Notes: a model not told the origin generated them from the letters alone. 64,000 bases of DNA from Chitinophaga qingshengii (GCF_014529935.1 NZ_JACVFC010000001.1:2232001-2296000), one strand, 5' to 3'. Shown: positions 50,642 to 60,741, counted from the first letter of the stretch. A program made the numbers and translations.

Positions 50642-52753
50642 ATGACTCAATTGTTATACCCCGTCGGCCCTGAACGGGTATTTGAGGAGAAATTGCGCCC
50701 TACTCCCGCTTTCCGTCGACAAGCAGTGAAAGCAATAGCAGCTATCCTGTTATTTCTTTTCACCTATGTTATTTTACTGGCCGCAGCAGTACTCTTAGTG
50801 GTTGCCTGCGGCTACGCCGGTATATTCCTGATCTCCCTGTTTAACACGCTCACCATCATATTGGGCGGGGCACTGATATTCCTGGGCATTGCCGTACTTT
50901 ATTTCCTCATCAAATTTGCCTTCGCCCAAACAGACAGTGATAAACCAGGCAGGAAAGAAATCACCGAAGCGGAACAACCGGAATTGTTTGCGTTTATCCG
51001 TCAGCTGACCCAGGACACCGGTACCCCTTTCCCGAAAAAAATATTCCTCTCTCCCGATGTAAATGCCTGCGTATTCTATCATTCCAGCTTCTGGAGTATG
51101 TTTTTGCCGGTACGTAAAAATCTGGAGATAGGCGTTGGCCTGGTCACCTGTATCAACCTGAGCGAGTTTAAAGCTGTCATGGCGCACGAATTCGGCCACT
51201 TCAGTCAACGCAGCATGAAACTGGGCAGCTTCACCTATAATGCCAACCATATCATCTACAATATGCTATATGATAACGAAGGCTATAGTGAGTTTATCAG
51301 TTCTGTCGGCAGCGTACATGCGATACTCGCCATTTTCGCCTATATCGCCGCTGGCGTGGCAACCGGTATCCAGTCTATCCTGAGAATCATATTCCGGCTT
51401 ATCAACAAAAGTTACATGGGTCTGAGCCGCGAGATGGAATACCATGCAGACACCATAGCCGCCAGTGTTGCAGGCGGCAACAATGTGGTATCCTCCCTAG
51501 CCCGCATAGAAATGGCTTCCAGCTGCTATAACGCAGCATTAAATGCGGCCAACGAAAGACTCAACGACAAAAAACAATATTCCCTTAATCTGTACGACAA
51601 TCAGCTCAGCTATTTCAAAGGCATTGCCTATGAATACAACCTGCCGCTGAAAAATGGGCTACCGGATATCACCTTTGGTTTCCTCACTTCTTTCGGCGCT
51701 TCCCGCATCAATTACGACGAACAATGGGCCAGTCACCCTACGCTGGAACAACGCAAAGCCAATATGGAAGCCGCAGATATGAATGCAATACCGAATGAAA
51801 CCAGCGCGGGTCAACTGTTCCGGCAGTTTGAAACATTACAGCAATCCTTTACCCGCTATATCTATGGCGATCGTGCACCGATAGAAACCTGCACTGCCTA
51901 TTCCGCTGATGAATTTGAGCAGTGGGTTTACCAACGTATCGATGACAGACGCCTGCCCGAAGCCTACAAAGGGTTCTACGACAAACGCCTCATCGACCCG
52001 AGAGACCGGGACCTGACACCTTCCGGCCATACACCCGTCACCCGCTTCGATGAATTATTCAACGATGCCAACGCTCAATTATGGACATCCATCAGCTGGA
52101 ACCAAAAAGATATCGCCCTGCTGAAAGCCTTCCAGATGAAAGATGCCGGCATCACGCATTTCGATTTTGATGGTAACCGCTACAGTGTAGATGATTGTTA
52201 CACCCTCATCGCACAACTGGAAGCGGAATTGAATATTCAGCAGGAAAAACTGCAGCTGCTGGACAAACAGGCCTTTGATTTCTTTCTCGCACATGCCGGC
52301 CAGTACAGGGAGAGCCTGCAACAGGCATGGCAGCAATACAGGGAAATTTACCTGCAACAGGAAGAACGCAAACAGGTACTGGACAACCTGGACAAAGCCC
52401 TGCGCAAACTGGTGGAAACAGAAACCTCACTCGGGCAGCGTTGCGTGATGCGCGACCAGTTCCTGCAGGAAGAGGAAGCCGGGTTGAAAACATTGCTACA
52501 ACAGCTGCTGGACCAACAAGACAGCAGTATCGACGAATTGTTGTCTCCACTGTGTTCCGCATTTATCAGTTCCGGTTACCGCTACTTTGATGAGAACCAG
52601 AATATCTTCCTGCAATACGAGCTGGAAGCGCTGCTGCAGATCGTTAACAAACTGGCCCAGTCCTGGCAACAGTTGCAGTTAACAGCCTATAAATCCATGC
52701 TGGAAACGCAGCTGCGGCTGTATGAGCAGGCGCAGGCTGCCGTGCACGCCTAA
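50642..52753 (+). CDS. M48-family membrane metalloprotease with long C-terminal region
   Basis: Zinc protease. 703 residues. Two to three membrane segments at about 30-95; M48 core with SPDVNACVFYH, HEFGH at 182-186 and a third ligand Glu in SREMEYHADTIAAS (about 264). The remaining 400 residues are mostly helical and Gln/Leu-rich, with likely coiled-coil, and not recognised. Ste24/HtpX relatives act in membrane protein quality control. The downstream thioesterase gene is 39 bases away. Confidence 0.87.
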   Translation: MTQLLYPVGPERVFEEKLRPTPAFRRQAVKAIAAILLFLFTYVILLAAAVLLVVACGYAGIFLISLFNTLTIILGGALIFLGIAVLYFLIKFAFAQTDSDKPGRKEITEAEQPELFAFIRQLTQDTGTPFPKKIFLSPDVNACVFYHSSFWSMFLPVRKNLEIGVGLVTCINLSEFKAVMAHEFGHFSQRSMKLGSFTYNANHIIYNMLYDNEGYSEFISSVGSVHAILAIFAYIAAGVATGIQSILRIIFRLINKSYMGLSREMEYHADTIAASVAGGNNVVSSLARIEMASSCYNAALNAANERLNDKKQYSLNLYDNQLSYFKGIAYEYNLPLKNGLPDITFGFLTSFGASRINYDEQWASHPTLEQRKANMEAADMNAIPNETSAGQLFRQFETLQQSFTRYIYGDRAPIETCTAYSADEFEQWVYQRIDDRRLPEAYKGFYDKRLIDPRDRDLTPSGHTPVTRFDELFNDANAQLWTSISWNQKDIALLKAFQMKDAGITHFDFDGNRYSVDDCYTLIAQLEAELNIQQEKLQLLDKQAFDFFLAHAGQYRESLQQAWQQYREIYLQQEERKQVLDNLDKALRKLVETETSLGQRCVMRDQFLQEEEAGLKTLLQQLLDQQDSSIDELLSPLCSAFISSGYRYFDENQNIFLQYELEALLQIVNKLAQSWQQLQLTAYKSMLETQLRLYEQAQAAVHA

Positions 52754-52792
52754 ACGATTAAATGCGTAATTTGGGAAGATAAAACGTAGCTT

Positions 52793-53182
52793 ATGCAATC
52801 CATCTTCCGGCCCGGCGATGTTAAACACTTCACGCGTCACGTACGGGCAGAGGACTGCGCCGCTTTCGATAGCGGGCAGGTACATCCCGTGTACGCCACC
52901 TTTGCGCTGGGACGGGATGCAGAATGGTGTTGCCGGATGTTTGTACTGGAGATGAAAACAGACGCAGAGGAAGGCATCGGTACTCTTTTAACAGTAGAGC
53001 ACCTCTCACCCGCCCTGCAAGGCAGCGAGGTACATTTTACCGCTACCATCACTGCTTTACAGGGAAATGAAATTATCTGCAGTTATGAAGCATACTGTGG
53101 GAACCGGCTGATTGCCAGGGGAACACAGGCGCAGAAGATATTACTCAAAGAAAAGCTGGAGCGCCGCTTTGCGGCATTATAG
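52793..53182 (+). CDS. FlK-like hotdog thioesterase
   Basis: 129 residues; single hotdog domain of the fluoroacetyl-CoA-thioesterase-like kind. VHPVYATFALGRDAEW at the front, an FVLEMKTDAEEGIGTLL segment in the position of the acid (Glu) residue, TVEHLSPALQGSEVHFTA and GTQAQKILLKEKLERRF at the end. Substrate unknown, probably a short acyl-CoA. Its end overlaps the convergent lytR stop by 6 bases. Confidence 0.78.
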   Translation: MQSIFRPGDVKHFTRHVRAEDCAAFDSGQVHPVYATFALGRDAEWCCRMFVLEMKTDAEEGIGTLLTVEHLSPALQGSEVHFTATITALQGNEIICSYEAYCGNRLIARGTQAQKILLKEKLERRFAAL

Positions 53183-53914
53183 TCCCAATGCCGCTTTCAG
53201 CCGGGGATAGCCGGTTTTGCTCACCAATACCCGGGCCCCGCTACGCAGTATGGCCAGGTGGTTTTCTTTCTCATAAGGATCAATACGGGTTACCTGGTTC
53301 ACATTGAGCATATACGAACGGTGCACCCGGGTAAACTGTTGCGGGTCCAGCGTTTGTTCAAAAAATGACATCGTTTTATTTTTCAGGAAACTACCTTCCT
53401 GGGTTACAATCTTCACATAATCATCTGCTGCTTCCAGGTAGTGAATATCCTGTACCGGGATGATTTTGATTTTTCCGTTGATTTTGATTACCACCCGGTT
53501 GTTTTGCATGGGCGTAGCCGCCGCGGTTTCCAGCAAAGCGGCGGTAGCGGCGGCATTGCTGTTATGTTGCTCCAGCCATTTCTGGAAGGCTTTATCAAAA
53601 CGGTCGCGGGAAAAAGGTTTCAGCAGATAGTCCACCGCATGTACTTCAAAAGCACGGAGCGCATGTTCTTCAAAGGCGGTCGTAAAAATAACCGCCGGCA
53701 TGTTTTCCACCAGTTCCAGCATTTCAAAACCGGTGATTTTGGGCATTTGAATATCCAGGAAGATGATATCCGGCTGATGTTGCTGAATGGCTTTTAATCC
53801 TTCAAATCCATCGTTGCATTCCTGCATCAGTTGTACCTGCGGGTAGCCGGTAAGGAATTCCTTTACCACTTCACGCGCCAGCGGTTCATCATCAATTATT
53901 ACTGCTTTTATCAT
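53177..53914 (-). CDS. LytTR response regulator
   Basis: Two-component regulator. 245 residues from the Met at 53914; a frame to 54067 reads through the kinase gene and is rejected. Receiver domain at about 2-120 with DDEP at 8-11 and phospho-acceptor Asp in IIFLDIQMPK (about 54). LytTR DNA-binding domain at about 150-245 (IHYLEAADDYVKI, RVHRSYMLNVNQV). It overlaps the kinase gene by 23 bases. Targets unknown; the operon it belongs to is a probable one. Confidence 0.92.
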   Translation of the reverse strand: MIKAVIIDDEPLAREVVKEFLTGYPQVQLMQECNDGFEGLKAIQQHQPDIIFLDIQMPKITGFEMLELVENMPAVIFTTAFEEHALRAFEVHAVDYLLKPFSRDRFDKAFQKWLEQHNSNAAATAALLETAAATPMQNNRVVIKINGKIKIIPVQDIHYLEAADDYVKIVTQEGSFLKNKTMSFFEQTLDPQQFTRVHRSYMLNVNQVTRIDPYEKENHLAILRSGARVLVSKTGYPRLKAALGL

Positions 53915-54956
53915 GTGTTTGTGGTACTTTAATGAGGGTGGTATAAATATTTTCCTGAGAACTGGTCTCCAGCAGGTCCTGCCGCGCAAACAGCAGGTAT
54001 AGCCGTCTTCTGATAGAGGTGAGCCCGAAACCGGTGCCTTTATGGGGTTGCTGCAGTTCGTTGTCAAACGGGTTCTTCACTTCCAGCAGCAACATCCCTT
54101 CTTCTACATAAGCCCTGATGGTAATGGTAATATCTCCTATGGTATCATACAATCCGAACTTAATAGCGTTTTCTACTACCGGTTGTAACAGCATAGGCGG
54201 CATATACATGGTTTCCGCCGCTTCATCGTAACTAACGTTGGTGGATAAACGATGTCCGAACCGCACTTTCTCAATGTCCAGGTATAACTGCAGGTATTGC
54301 AGTTCTTCTTTCAACGAGATCCAGTGATCATGTTCCCGTTTCAGGGAGCCGCGGAGGAAGTCGGACAGCTTCAGTACCATTTCCCGCGCCTGTTCCGGGC
54401 GGATCATAATCAGCGCGTTGATAGAGTTGAGGCTGTTGAACAGGAAGTGGGGTTGCAATTGTTGCCGTAGTTTGTACAGTTCTGCTTCGCGTACGTTGGC
54501 TTCATTGGCTTCTCTCCTTTCCCTTTCCCCCTGTTCTTCTTCTTTATCATACCATAACTGGCTCCGGTAACCGATGCCGGCAATGATCATACAACCGACG
54601 ATAAAATGAATGGGAATGGCGCTGTTCAGCCAATGCAGGTATACCGGGTCGGTATCGAAAGTGGTTTCCAGCAGCCAGTGACTAAAGAAAACCCACAACG
54701 CGGCCATTACAGAACTAACGACGGTTACATACAGGAACTTGTTGATACCGGCTCCCGGGCGGTAGTACGACAGGTTACGGCTGATCAGGAAACCGGCAGC
54801 GCCCAGCAACAGCACATGCACAGAGCTGTCTGAAATAGATTGCCATAGCGTGAGGTTGAACCAGTAATACAGCAGTGCGCCATACAATACCAGCCATATC
54901 AGGAAAGAGGTGAGGAAACTCCACCGGGAGTTTCCTTTATATAATTCTTTTGCCAA
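53892..54956 (-). CDS. LytS-type sensor histidine kinase
   Basis: 354 residues. Four membrane segments at about 15-130, a coiled acidic linker at about 135-160, then His_kinase core with phospho-acceptor His in LQPHFLFNSLNSINAL (about 170) and ATPase marks PPMLLQPVVENAIKFG and GTGFGLTSIRRRL. It lacks an extracellular sensor domain, so it probably senses membrane state or a partner such as the LiaF-like protein encoded upstream. It overlaps the regulator gene by 23 bases. Confidence 0.93.
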   Translation of the reverse strand: MAKELYKGNSRWSFLTSFLIWLVLYGALLYYWFNLTLWQSISDSSVHVLLLGAAGFLISRNLSYYRPGAGINKFLYVTVVSSVMAALWVFFSHWLLETTFDTDPVYLHWLNSAIPIHFIVGCMIIAGIGYRSQLWYDKEEEQGERERREANEANVREAELYKLRQQLQPHFLFNSLNSINALIMIRPEQAREMVLKLSDFLRGSLKREHDHWISLKEELQYLQLYLDIEKVRFGHRLSTNVSYDEAAETMYMPPMLLQPVVENAIKFGLYDTIGDITITIRAYVEEGMLLLEVKNPFDNELQQPHKGTGFGLTSIRRRLYLLFARQDLLETSSQENIYTTLIKVPQTHDKSSNN

Positions 54957-54980
54957 AAGCGCTTTATTTGATGTCCGTTT

Positions 54981-55334
54981 TTAAACGTTCACTTCAATAT
55001 ATTGTTGCCCCTGCAGCTGGGCGGATTTCATCTGCAGCCAGGCGAGATAGGAGTTGGGATCTCCCGGCTCCTCTATGCGGGAATACAGCTCCATGCCGTC
55101 TGTCAGTTGATCAAGGGTATATACTTCCGGTACGTTGATGAACTTCCATTGTACCAGTTCCTGTTGTTGGTTTTTGAATGCATATTGTTCCTGCATCCCG
55201 ATTTCCCTTGCTTTCTGATAGGCTTCTTTTTTAGAGATAGCGCTGATCAGTCTCAACTGTTCATCGAACTGCGGTGTATGACTGCCATTACCGCAAATGA
55301 TCTGATAAACTACTTTAGCAACAAACCAATACAT
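54981..55334 (-). CDS. DUF4288 protein
   Basis: 117 residues, cytoplasmic, matching the DUF4288 pattern (WFVAKVVYQIICGNGSHTPQ and EQLRLISAISKKEAYQKARE). Function unknown. It lies between a LiaF-like gene (59 bases upstream) and the histidine kinase (24 bases downstream), so it is likely part of the sensing operon. Confidence 0.85.
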   Translation of the reverse strand: MYWFVAKVVYQIICGNGSHTPQFDEQLRLISAISKKEAYQKAREIGMQEQYAFKNQQQELVQWKFINVPEVYTLDQLTDGMELYSRIEEPGDPNSYLAWLQMKSAQLQGQQYIEVNV

Positions 55335-55393
55335 ACAATAAGATTTAAAAAGTTGGATAAGATACTGTGCTGAAAAGGTTTCCGTATGGCCCT

Positions 55394-56134
55394 TCAGGCG
55401 AAGCTTTTGATTTCCACTCCACCGAAAATACAGGAGCCTTTCAGCAGCAGTACTTTGTCTTTATCAATACTTCCCAAAAGCGCGGCAGGTCGTTTTTCTT
55501 CTACGCCGCCCATAATGGTAGAGATGTCTACTTTCACGGTCCAGTTGGCCGGTACTACAATTTCACATCCGCCGAAGATAGCGGTCACTTCCAGTGTTAC
55601 CGTACCGTTGATATCTGCCTGCATCAGGTTCAGGTCTGTTCCGCCGAATATATTGGATACATAACCACCTTTAAAGTTTTTAGAGGTGACTACCTTCTCC
55701 ATACCGCTGAAGCAGGAGGATATGTTGATAGTATCCATATCTGACGATATATCGCCGCTGGTGCGGTCTTTGGCAAAATACCGGGCATCGGTGAAGGGGT
55801 GTTCGTTATGCCGTTTAAACAAAGCCGTGATACCAATCGCTATCAACACTACCGGCCAGATAAATTTAGCCGTGTTATAAGGCCAATGCATAATTTCGCC
55901 TGCCAGGAAAATACCTCCCACTACGATCATCGCAAACCAGGGCCCACCTCTGAAGTTATGTTTGAAGCCTAATGCCAGGCCGACTACAATCAATATCATC
56001 TGCCAGGAGAAAACCCAGCCGGGGATATCCAGGTCGAGCCGCTGTAACAACAGGCTGGTACCTATCAGGATGAGGATCACACCGCCTATACTGCGGCCTC
56101 TTTTTCTTCTGGCGACAAAGTCATCTTTAATCAT
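55394..56134 (-). CDS. LiaF-like membrane protein
   Basis: 246 residues from the Met at 56134, preceded by AAAGAAAGAC; a longer frame adds 12 residues. Four membrane segments at about 14-105, then a beta-rich domain (about 130-246) with repeated INISSCFSGMEKVV, IFGGTDL, AIFGGCEIVVP and SIMGGVEEKRP units typical of the LiaF C-terminal fold. LiaF in Firmicutes inhibits the LiaRS envelope-stress kinase, so a similar role over the downstream LytS is plausible (inference). Confidence 0.85.
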   Translation of the reverse strand: MIKDDFVARRKRGRSIGGVILILIGTSLLLQRLDLDIPGWVFSWQMILIVVGLALGFKHNFRGGPWFAMIVVGGIFLAGEIMHWPYNTAKFIWPVVLIAIGITALFKRHNEHPFTDARYFAKDRTSGDISSDMDTINISSCFSGMEKVVTSKNFKGGYVSNIFGGTDLNLMQADINGTVTLEVTAIFGGCEIVVPANWTVKVDISTIMGGVEEKRPAALLGSIDKDKVLLLKGSCIFGGVEIKSFA

Positions 56135-56172
56135 TGTCTTTCTTTTTTCATGGCTGGAATGTTTTAACAATA

Positions 56173-56180
56173 CAAAAGTA
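56173..56180 (-). promoter_or_regulatory. Candidate -7 box for the LiaF-like operon
   Basis: TACTTTTG on the minus strand matches TAnnTTTG, 38 bases upstream of the ATG. The -33 position holds TTTC, a weak match. The rest of 56181-56426 shows no gene; several CCGGTAAAA words repeat there. Confidence 0.42.
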
Positions 56181-56426
56181 GGACGGCAACAGCTGCTGTG
56201 AAAGGGCCTTTAGGCTAAAAATGTGCTTTTACCGGTAAAAAGCAGGAAAATACCGGTGAAAATATCTTCTCCTTTATTCCCCGGTGCCCAAACTCCGGTA
56301 AAACCGCGCCGGAAGCAGCAGAAATGACGATTTTATCTCCCTGAAAGCAGGAAATAAGGCAATTGTTTTACGTCAACCATAAAAAAGGTCTGAATAACAT
56401 CTTAGCCCGGGGCTTCAGGCCTGGAA

Positions 56427-57095
56427 CTAGATTTCAACCGTTACCAGGTCGGCCTCGCCGGAGAGCTTCTCCAGCACTTCCCGGAGCTGCTGTACCATTG
56501 GATCGGGGCCACAGATATAAAAATGCTGGTTGAAGTGGGAGATGTTGCGTTTGAGATAAGCTTCATCAATAATATGATGCTCATAACCGGGTACTTCTTC
56601 CCTTGTAATGGTATTAATGAAGTTGTTACCCAGCATCTGTTCAAATTCTTCTTTAAGTATAATGTCGGCGTAGGTGCGGTTAGAGAAAAACAGTTTGTTG
56701 TTGCCCAGCTGTCCTTTGCGTTGCAGGTCGCGGAAAATGGCGATAAAGGGTGTTACGCCGGCGCCTCCGGCGATAAAGACACCTTCTCCCTTATAATGGA
56801 TAGCGCCCCATACATCGTGTATAATGAGGCTGTCGCCGGGTTTGATATGCCCCAGCAGATCTGTTACACTGTGATGGTCTGCATAACTTTTGATGGTGAA
56901 TTCCAGGTGGTTCCATTCATTGAGACCGGTGAAGGTAAAGGGGCGGCGTTCATCTTCCCAGCCGGGTTTGTTCACTGCTACTTCGGTAGCCTGACCGGGT
57001 ACAAAGGTGTATCCTTCAGGCTTTTCCACCTTATAACGTTTTACATTGTGCGTGACAGGAGTAATGGATAATACTTTAACGATATGGCTTTCCAT
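56427..57095 (-). CDS. Flavodoxin/ferredoxin-NADP reductase-like FAD protein
   Basis: 222 residues from the Met at 57095; the longer frame to 57329 begins inside the GDSL gene and is rejected. FAD-binding domain about 1-98 with ERRPFTFTG (RxFT) at about 50-58, NAD domain with GEGVFIAGGAGVTPFIAI near 105 and YICGPDPMVQQL near 190. No [2Fe-2S] cluster. It would pass electrons from NAD(P)H to flavodoxin or a similar acceptor. Confidence 0.87.
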   Translation of the reverse strand: MESHIVKVLSITPVTHNVKRYKVEKPEGYTFVPGQATEVAVNKPGWEDERRPFTFTGLNEWNHLEFTIKSYADHHSVTDLLGHIKPGDSLIIHDVWGAIHYKGEGVFIAGGAGVTPFIAIFRDLQRKGQLGNNKLFFSNRTYADIILKEEFEQMLGNNFINTITREEVPGYEHHIIDEAYLKRNISHFNQHFYICGPDPMVQQLREVLEKLSGEADLVTVEI

Positions 57096-57138
57096 AGTGT
57101 AGGTTTTCAGTTTGATATGAATATAGGATATTTTTTGC

Positions 57139-57807
57139 TCAGTGCAGTATCTGCGCAGATAGTGCGGCGAGGTCAGCTGCCCAGCGGGCATAGTCTTTCC
57201 CCGAAGGATGCAATCCGTCTTCCGCCACCAGTGCCGGGTCCTGTGCAGCTTCGCGGGTATAGGGTGTAATATCCAGCCAATGGGCGCCGGAAGCCGCCGC
57301 GATGGCTCTATTGGCAGCGTTGAAAGCATCTATTTCCCGGGCAATGGCCGCCTGGTCTCTGCCGGCCGCAAAGGGTGTTACCCCCCAATCGGGGATAGAC
57401 AGTACCACTACATGCGTTACACGATGACCGGCAAAATCAATGGCCTGCTGCAGCAACAGGGAAAACTGCTCCCGGTATTCCTCCAGGCTACGGCCCCGGT
57501 ATTGGTTATTGACCCCGATGAGCAGGGTGACCAGGTCGAAAGTGCCGGTAATACGGGCTTCCCGGATACCTTTTTCCAGCTCGTCGGTAGTCCAGCCGGT
57601 AGTGGCGATAATTTTGGGATCATCCACAGCGATCCCTTTACTACGAAGCAATTGCACTGCCTGTACCGGGAAACGCTCTGTTTCCGTTACACTTTCACCG
57701 ATTGTATAGCTGTCACCCAGCGCCAGGTATGAATATGGGACCATCGGGATATTTTCTGTTTTATGCTGATAAAAAAATGAACAGCAAAATAGCATTAATC
57801 CTAACAT
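57139..57807 (-). CDS. SGNH/GDSL hydrolase with N-terminal hydrophobic segment
   Basis: Esterase or lipase of the SGNH fold. 222 residues from the Met at 57807, which gives a short hydrophobic N-terminus (MLGLMLFCCSFF) that may export or anchor it. Block I YLALGDSYTIGES with nucleophile Ser, LIGVNNQYRG (block III), and the C-terminal DGLHPSGKDY (block V, Asp and His). The frame to 57906 would add 33 less likely residues. Substrate unknown. Confidence 0.83.
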   Translation of the reverse strand: MLGLMLFCCSFFYQHKTENIPMVPYSYLALGDSYTIGESVTETERFPVQAVQLLRSKGIAVDDPKIIATTGWTTDELEKGIREARITGTFDLVTLLIGVNNQYRGRSLEEYREQFSLLLQQAIDFAGHRVTHVVVLSIPDWGVTPFAAGRDQAAIAREIDAFNAANRAIAAASGAHWLDITPYTREAAQDPALVAEDGLHPSGKDYARWAADLAALSAQILH

Positions 57808-57883
57808 GTACAAAAAGTTATATACCACTGCTTTTTCACATAGAATTAAGGAGAAAATTGACCTGCCATAAACCGGAATGCCG

Positions 57884-57891
57884 TACCTTTG
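57884..57891 (+). promoter_or_regulatory. Candidate -7 box for icd
   Basis: TACCTTTG matches TAnnTTTG exactly, 42 bases before the icd ATG. A TTGACC at 57858 is 23 bases upstream, slightly far for a -33 element. Confidence 0.5.
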
Positions 57892-57933
57892 CACCCGATT
57901 ACACAATTACGTAACGCATAAAGAAACCGTTTT

Positions 57934-59205
57934 ATGCCGGCAGAAAAAATATCGATGAACAACGGCCTGTTACAGGTCCCTACCCACCCAATCATACCAT
58001 TTATTATAGGCGACGGAATTGGTCCGGATATCTGGAAAGCCAGTGTCCGCGTATTTGACGCAGCTATAGAAAAAGCCTATGGTAGTGAGCGGAAAATTGA
58101 ATGGAAAGAAGTATTGGCAGGCGAAAAAGCCTTCCAGGAAACCGGCGAATGGCTGCCTAAGGCAACCCTGGACGCACTGAAGGAATACCTGGTGTCTATC
58201 AAAGGCCCCTTGTCTACTCCCGTAGGTGGCGGTATCCGCTCGCTCAACGTGGCGATGCGCCAGGAACTGGACCTCTACGCCTGCGTAAGGCCTGTACGTT
58301 GGTTCAACAAAGTACCTTCTCCTGTAAAACATCCGGAGAAAGTAGACATGGTCATCTTCCGTGAGAATACGGAAGATATCTATGCCGGCATTGAGTATAT
58401 GACAGGTACACCAGAGTGTGAAAAACTGCTCAATTTCCTCCAGAATGAAATGGGCGTGAAAAAAATCCGTTTCCCGGAAACTTCTTCCCTCGGCATCAAA
58501 CCGGTGTCTATCGAAGGTACAGAGAGACTGGTACGCGCTGCTATCCTGTATGCACTCGAACACAAACGTCCTTCCGTTTCCCTCGTACACAAAGGCAACA
58601 TCATGAAATTCACCGAAGGTGGTTTCAAAAACTGGGGCTATGCACTGGCAGAAAGAGAATTCGGTGATAAAGTGTACACCTGGGAACAGTGGGAAAAAAC
58701 CAAAAAAGAACAGAACGAAGAAGCTGCCAATAAAGAGCTGAAAGTTGCACTGGCAGAAGGTAAACTGCTGATCAAAGATGTGATCGCGGATAACTTCCTG
58801 CAACAGATACTGCTGGCACCACAGGATTACTCCGTAGTGGCTACGCTCAACCTCAACGGCGACTATATCTCTGATGCACTGGCGGCGGCTGTAGGTGGTA
58901 TCGGTATCGCACCGGGCGCCAACATCAACTACGTTACCGGTCACGCTGTATTTGAAGCTACACACGGTACGGCCCCCCGCTTCGCCAATACCAACACCAT
59001 GAACCCATCTTCCGTTATCCTGAGCGGTGTAATGATGCTGGAATACATGGGCTGGAAAGAAGCTGCCCATATCATTGTACATGGCCTGAGCACTGCTATC
59101 GCCCGCAAACGCGTTACCATCGACTTCTACAACCTGATGGACGACGCTACCCTGGTAAAAACCAGCGAGTTTGCCGATGAAGTGATCAAACAAATGCAAC
59201 ACTAA
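57934..59205 (+). CDS. icd: NADP isocitrate dehydrogenase, bacterial (E. coli Icd) type
   Basis: Oxidises isocitrate to 2-oxoglutarate in the TCA cycle. 423 residues. Marks of the type I homodimer are [20 protein letters not shown] with Ser103 in the isocitrate/phosphorylation position, the [19 protein letters not shown] block, and [16 protein letters not shown] near the C-terminus. It is distinct in sequence from the IDH encoded next to it. A two-way stem-loop terminator separates them. Confidence 0.93.
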   Translation: MPAEKISMNNGLLQVPTHPIIPFIIGDGIGPDIWKASVRVFDAAIEKAYGSERKIEWKEVLAGEKAFQETGEWLPKATLDALKEYLVSIKGPLSTPVGGGIRSLNVAMRQELDLYACVRPVRWFNKVPSPVKHPEKVDMVIFRENTEDIYAGIEYMTGTPECEKLLNFLQNEMGVKKIRFPETSSLGIKPVSIEGTERLVRAAILYALEHKRPSVSLVHKGNIMKFTEGGFKNWGYALAEREFGDKVYTWEQWEKTKKEQNEEAANKELKVALAEGKLLIKDVIADNFLQQILLAPQDYSVVATLNLNGDYISDALAAAVGGIGIAPGANINYVTGHAVFEATHGTAPRFANTNTMNPSSVILSGVMMLEYMGWKEAAHIIVHGLSTAIARKRVTIDFYNLMDDATLVKTSEFADEVIKQMQH

Positions 59206-59243
59206 TTGCCCGCTTAGCGCGCAAACATATTTACAGATAATTT

Positions 59244-59337
59244 AAAACAAGCAGGGAAAGCAAAGATCTATCTTATTAATTATGTTATTATATAATATAA
59301 TTAATAACGGCAGATCTGCTTCCCTGCTTGTTTTTTT
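59244..59337 (+). terminator. Long stem-loop terminator between the two IDH genes
   Basis: AACAAGCAGGGAA...AGATCT pairs with AGATCTGCTTCCCTGCTTGTT with two bulges. An inner AT-rich pair TTATTAATTAT / ATAATTAATAA extends the structure. Seven T residues follow. Confidence 0.88.
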
Positions 59338-59359
59338 ATGTTATTAAAGAATATCTTTG
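59328..59359 (+). promoter_or_regulatory. Promoter of the second IDH gene
   Basis: TTG at 59328-59330, overlapping the terminator tail, and TATCTTTG at 59352-59359, 21 bases apart, match the Bacteroidota consensus. It implies a leader of about 147 bases before the ATG, in which no structure was recognised. Confidence 0.65.
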
Positions 59360-59511
59360 CCCGCTTTTGCAACACTTAACGTCCTTAGCCTGTGAAAATG
59401 TTTTGAAATTTTCCCAGCTATTTGTATTTTTCGTGATTATCCCTTTTAGGGACTTGCTTGAATAGTTGTTCGTTTTGTTGCTTTTAATCTAATTTTTTAA
59501 AAAAAACCGTA

Positions 59512-60741
59512 ATGTCAAAAATTAAAGTAGCTAATCCGGTGGTAGAGCTGGATGGAGACGAGATGACACGGATCATCTGGAAATTCATTAAGGACAAACT
59601 GATACTTCCATACCTGGACGTAGAAATCAAATACTTTGACCTGGGCATGGAACACCGTGATGCGACCAACGACCAGGTAACTATTGATGCAGCCAACGCT
59701 ATCCGCGAAACTGGCGTAGGTATCAAATGCGCTACTATCACCCCTGATGAAGCCCGCGTAAAAGAATTCAACCTGAAACAAATGTGGAAATCACCGAACG
59801 GCACTATCCGTAACATCCTGGATGGTACTGTATTCCGTGAACCCATCGTGATGAAAAACGTACCGCGCCTGGTGCCTAACTGGACTGCTCCTATCTGCAT
59901 TGGCCGTCACGCTTTCGGTGACCAATACCGCGCTACCGATTTCGTTACCAAAGGCAAAGGTAAACTCACCATCAAATTTGAAGGTGAAAACGGTGAAGTG
60001 ATCGAACATGAAGTATACAACTTCAAAGGCGATGGCGTTGCACTGGCAATGTACAACACCGACGAATCTATCAAAGGCTTTGCCCGCGCTTGTTTCAACC
60101 AGGCCCTGATGAAAAAATGGCCGCTGTACCTGAGCACCAAAAACACCATCCTGAAAAAATACGATGGCCGTTTTAAAGATATTTTTGAAGAAATCTATCA
60201 AAACGAATTCAAAACTGCCTTCGATGCTGCCGGTCTCACCTACGAACACCGCCTCATCGATGACATGGTTGCTTCTGCCCTGAAATGGAACGGCAACTTC
60301 GTCTGGGCTTGTAAAAACTACGACGGCGACGTTCAATCCGACACCGTTGCACAAGGCTTCGGTTCCCTCGGCCTCATGACTTCCACCCTGGTTACTCCTG
60401 ATGGTAAAACCATGGAAGCAGAAGCCGCTCACGGTACCGTTACCCGCCACTACCGCGACCACCAGGCCGGTAAACCTACTTCCACCAACCCGATCGCTTC
60501 CATCTTCGCATGGACACGCGGCCTGGAATTCCGTGGTAAACTGGATAACAACCAGGAACTGATCAACTTCTCCCACGCACTGGAAGCAGTTTGTATCGAA
60601 ACAGTAGAAAGCGGTAAAATGACCAAAGACCTCGCAGTTTGTATCCACGGCAATAAAGTGGAACACGGCAAACACTATCTCTACACAGAAGAATTCCTGG
60701 AAGAGCTGGACAAAGCATTGAGAGCAAAGCTCTCCATTTAG
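59512..60741 (+). CDS. NADP isocitrate dehydrogenase, eukaryotic (IDH1/2) type
   Basis: Same reaction as icd but of the subfamily otherwise typical of mitochondria and peroxisomes. 409 residues. Marks are [16 protein letters not shown] at about 8-23, [20 protein letters not shown] (substrate Ser/Asn loop), the TRATD-like YRATDFV, and [19 protein letters not shown] near 304. It is not a copy of the neighbouring icd. Its TAG lies inside repeat copy E. Which of the two carries the TCA flux cannot be told from sequence. Confidence 0.94.
   Translation: MSKIKVANPVVELDGDEMTRIIWKFIKDKLILPYLDVEIKYFDLGMEHRDATNDQVTIDAANAIRETGVGIKCATITPDEARVKEFNLKQMWKSPNGTIRNILDGTVFREPIVMKNVPRLVPNWTAPICIGRHAFGDQYRATDFVTKGKGKLTIKFEGENGEVIEHEVYNFKGDGVALAMYNTDESIKGFARACFNQALMKKWPLYLSTKNTILKKYDGRFKDIFEEIYQNEFKTAFDAAGLTYEHRLIDDMVASALKWNGNFVWACKNYDGDVQSDTVAQGFGSLGLMTSTLVTPDGKTMEAEAAHGTVTRHYRDHQAGKPTSTNPIASIFAWTRGLEFRGKLDNNQELINFSHALEAVCIETVESGKMTKDLAVCIHGNKVEHGKHYLYTEEFLEELDKALRAKLSI

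Noticed and set aside
57970..59202. 410-residue frame opposite icd
   Set aside because: Antisense shadow of a strongly conserved enzyme; rich in Cys, Phe and His with no motif.
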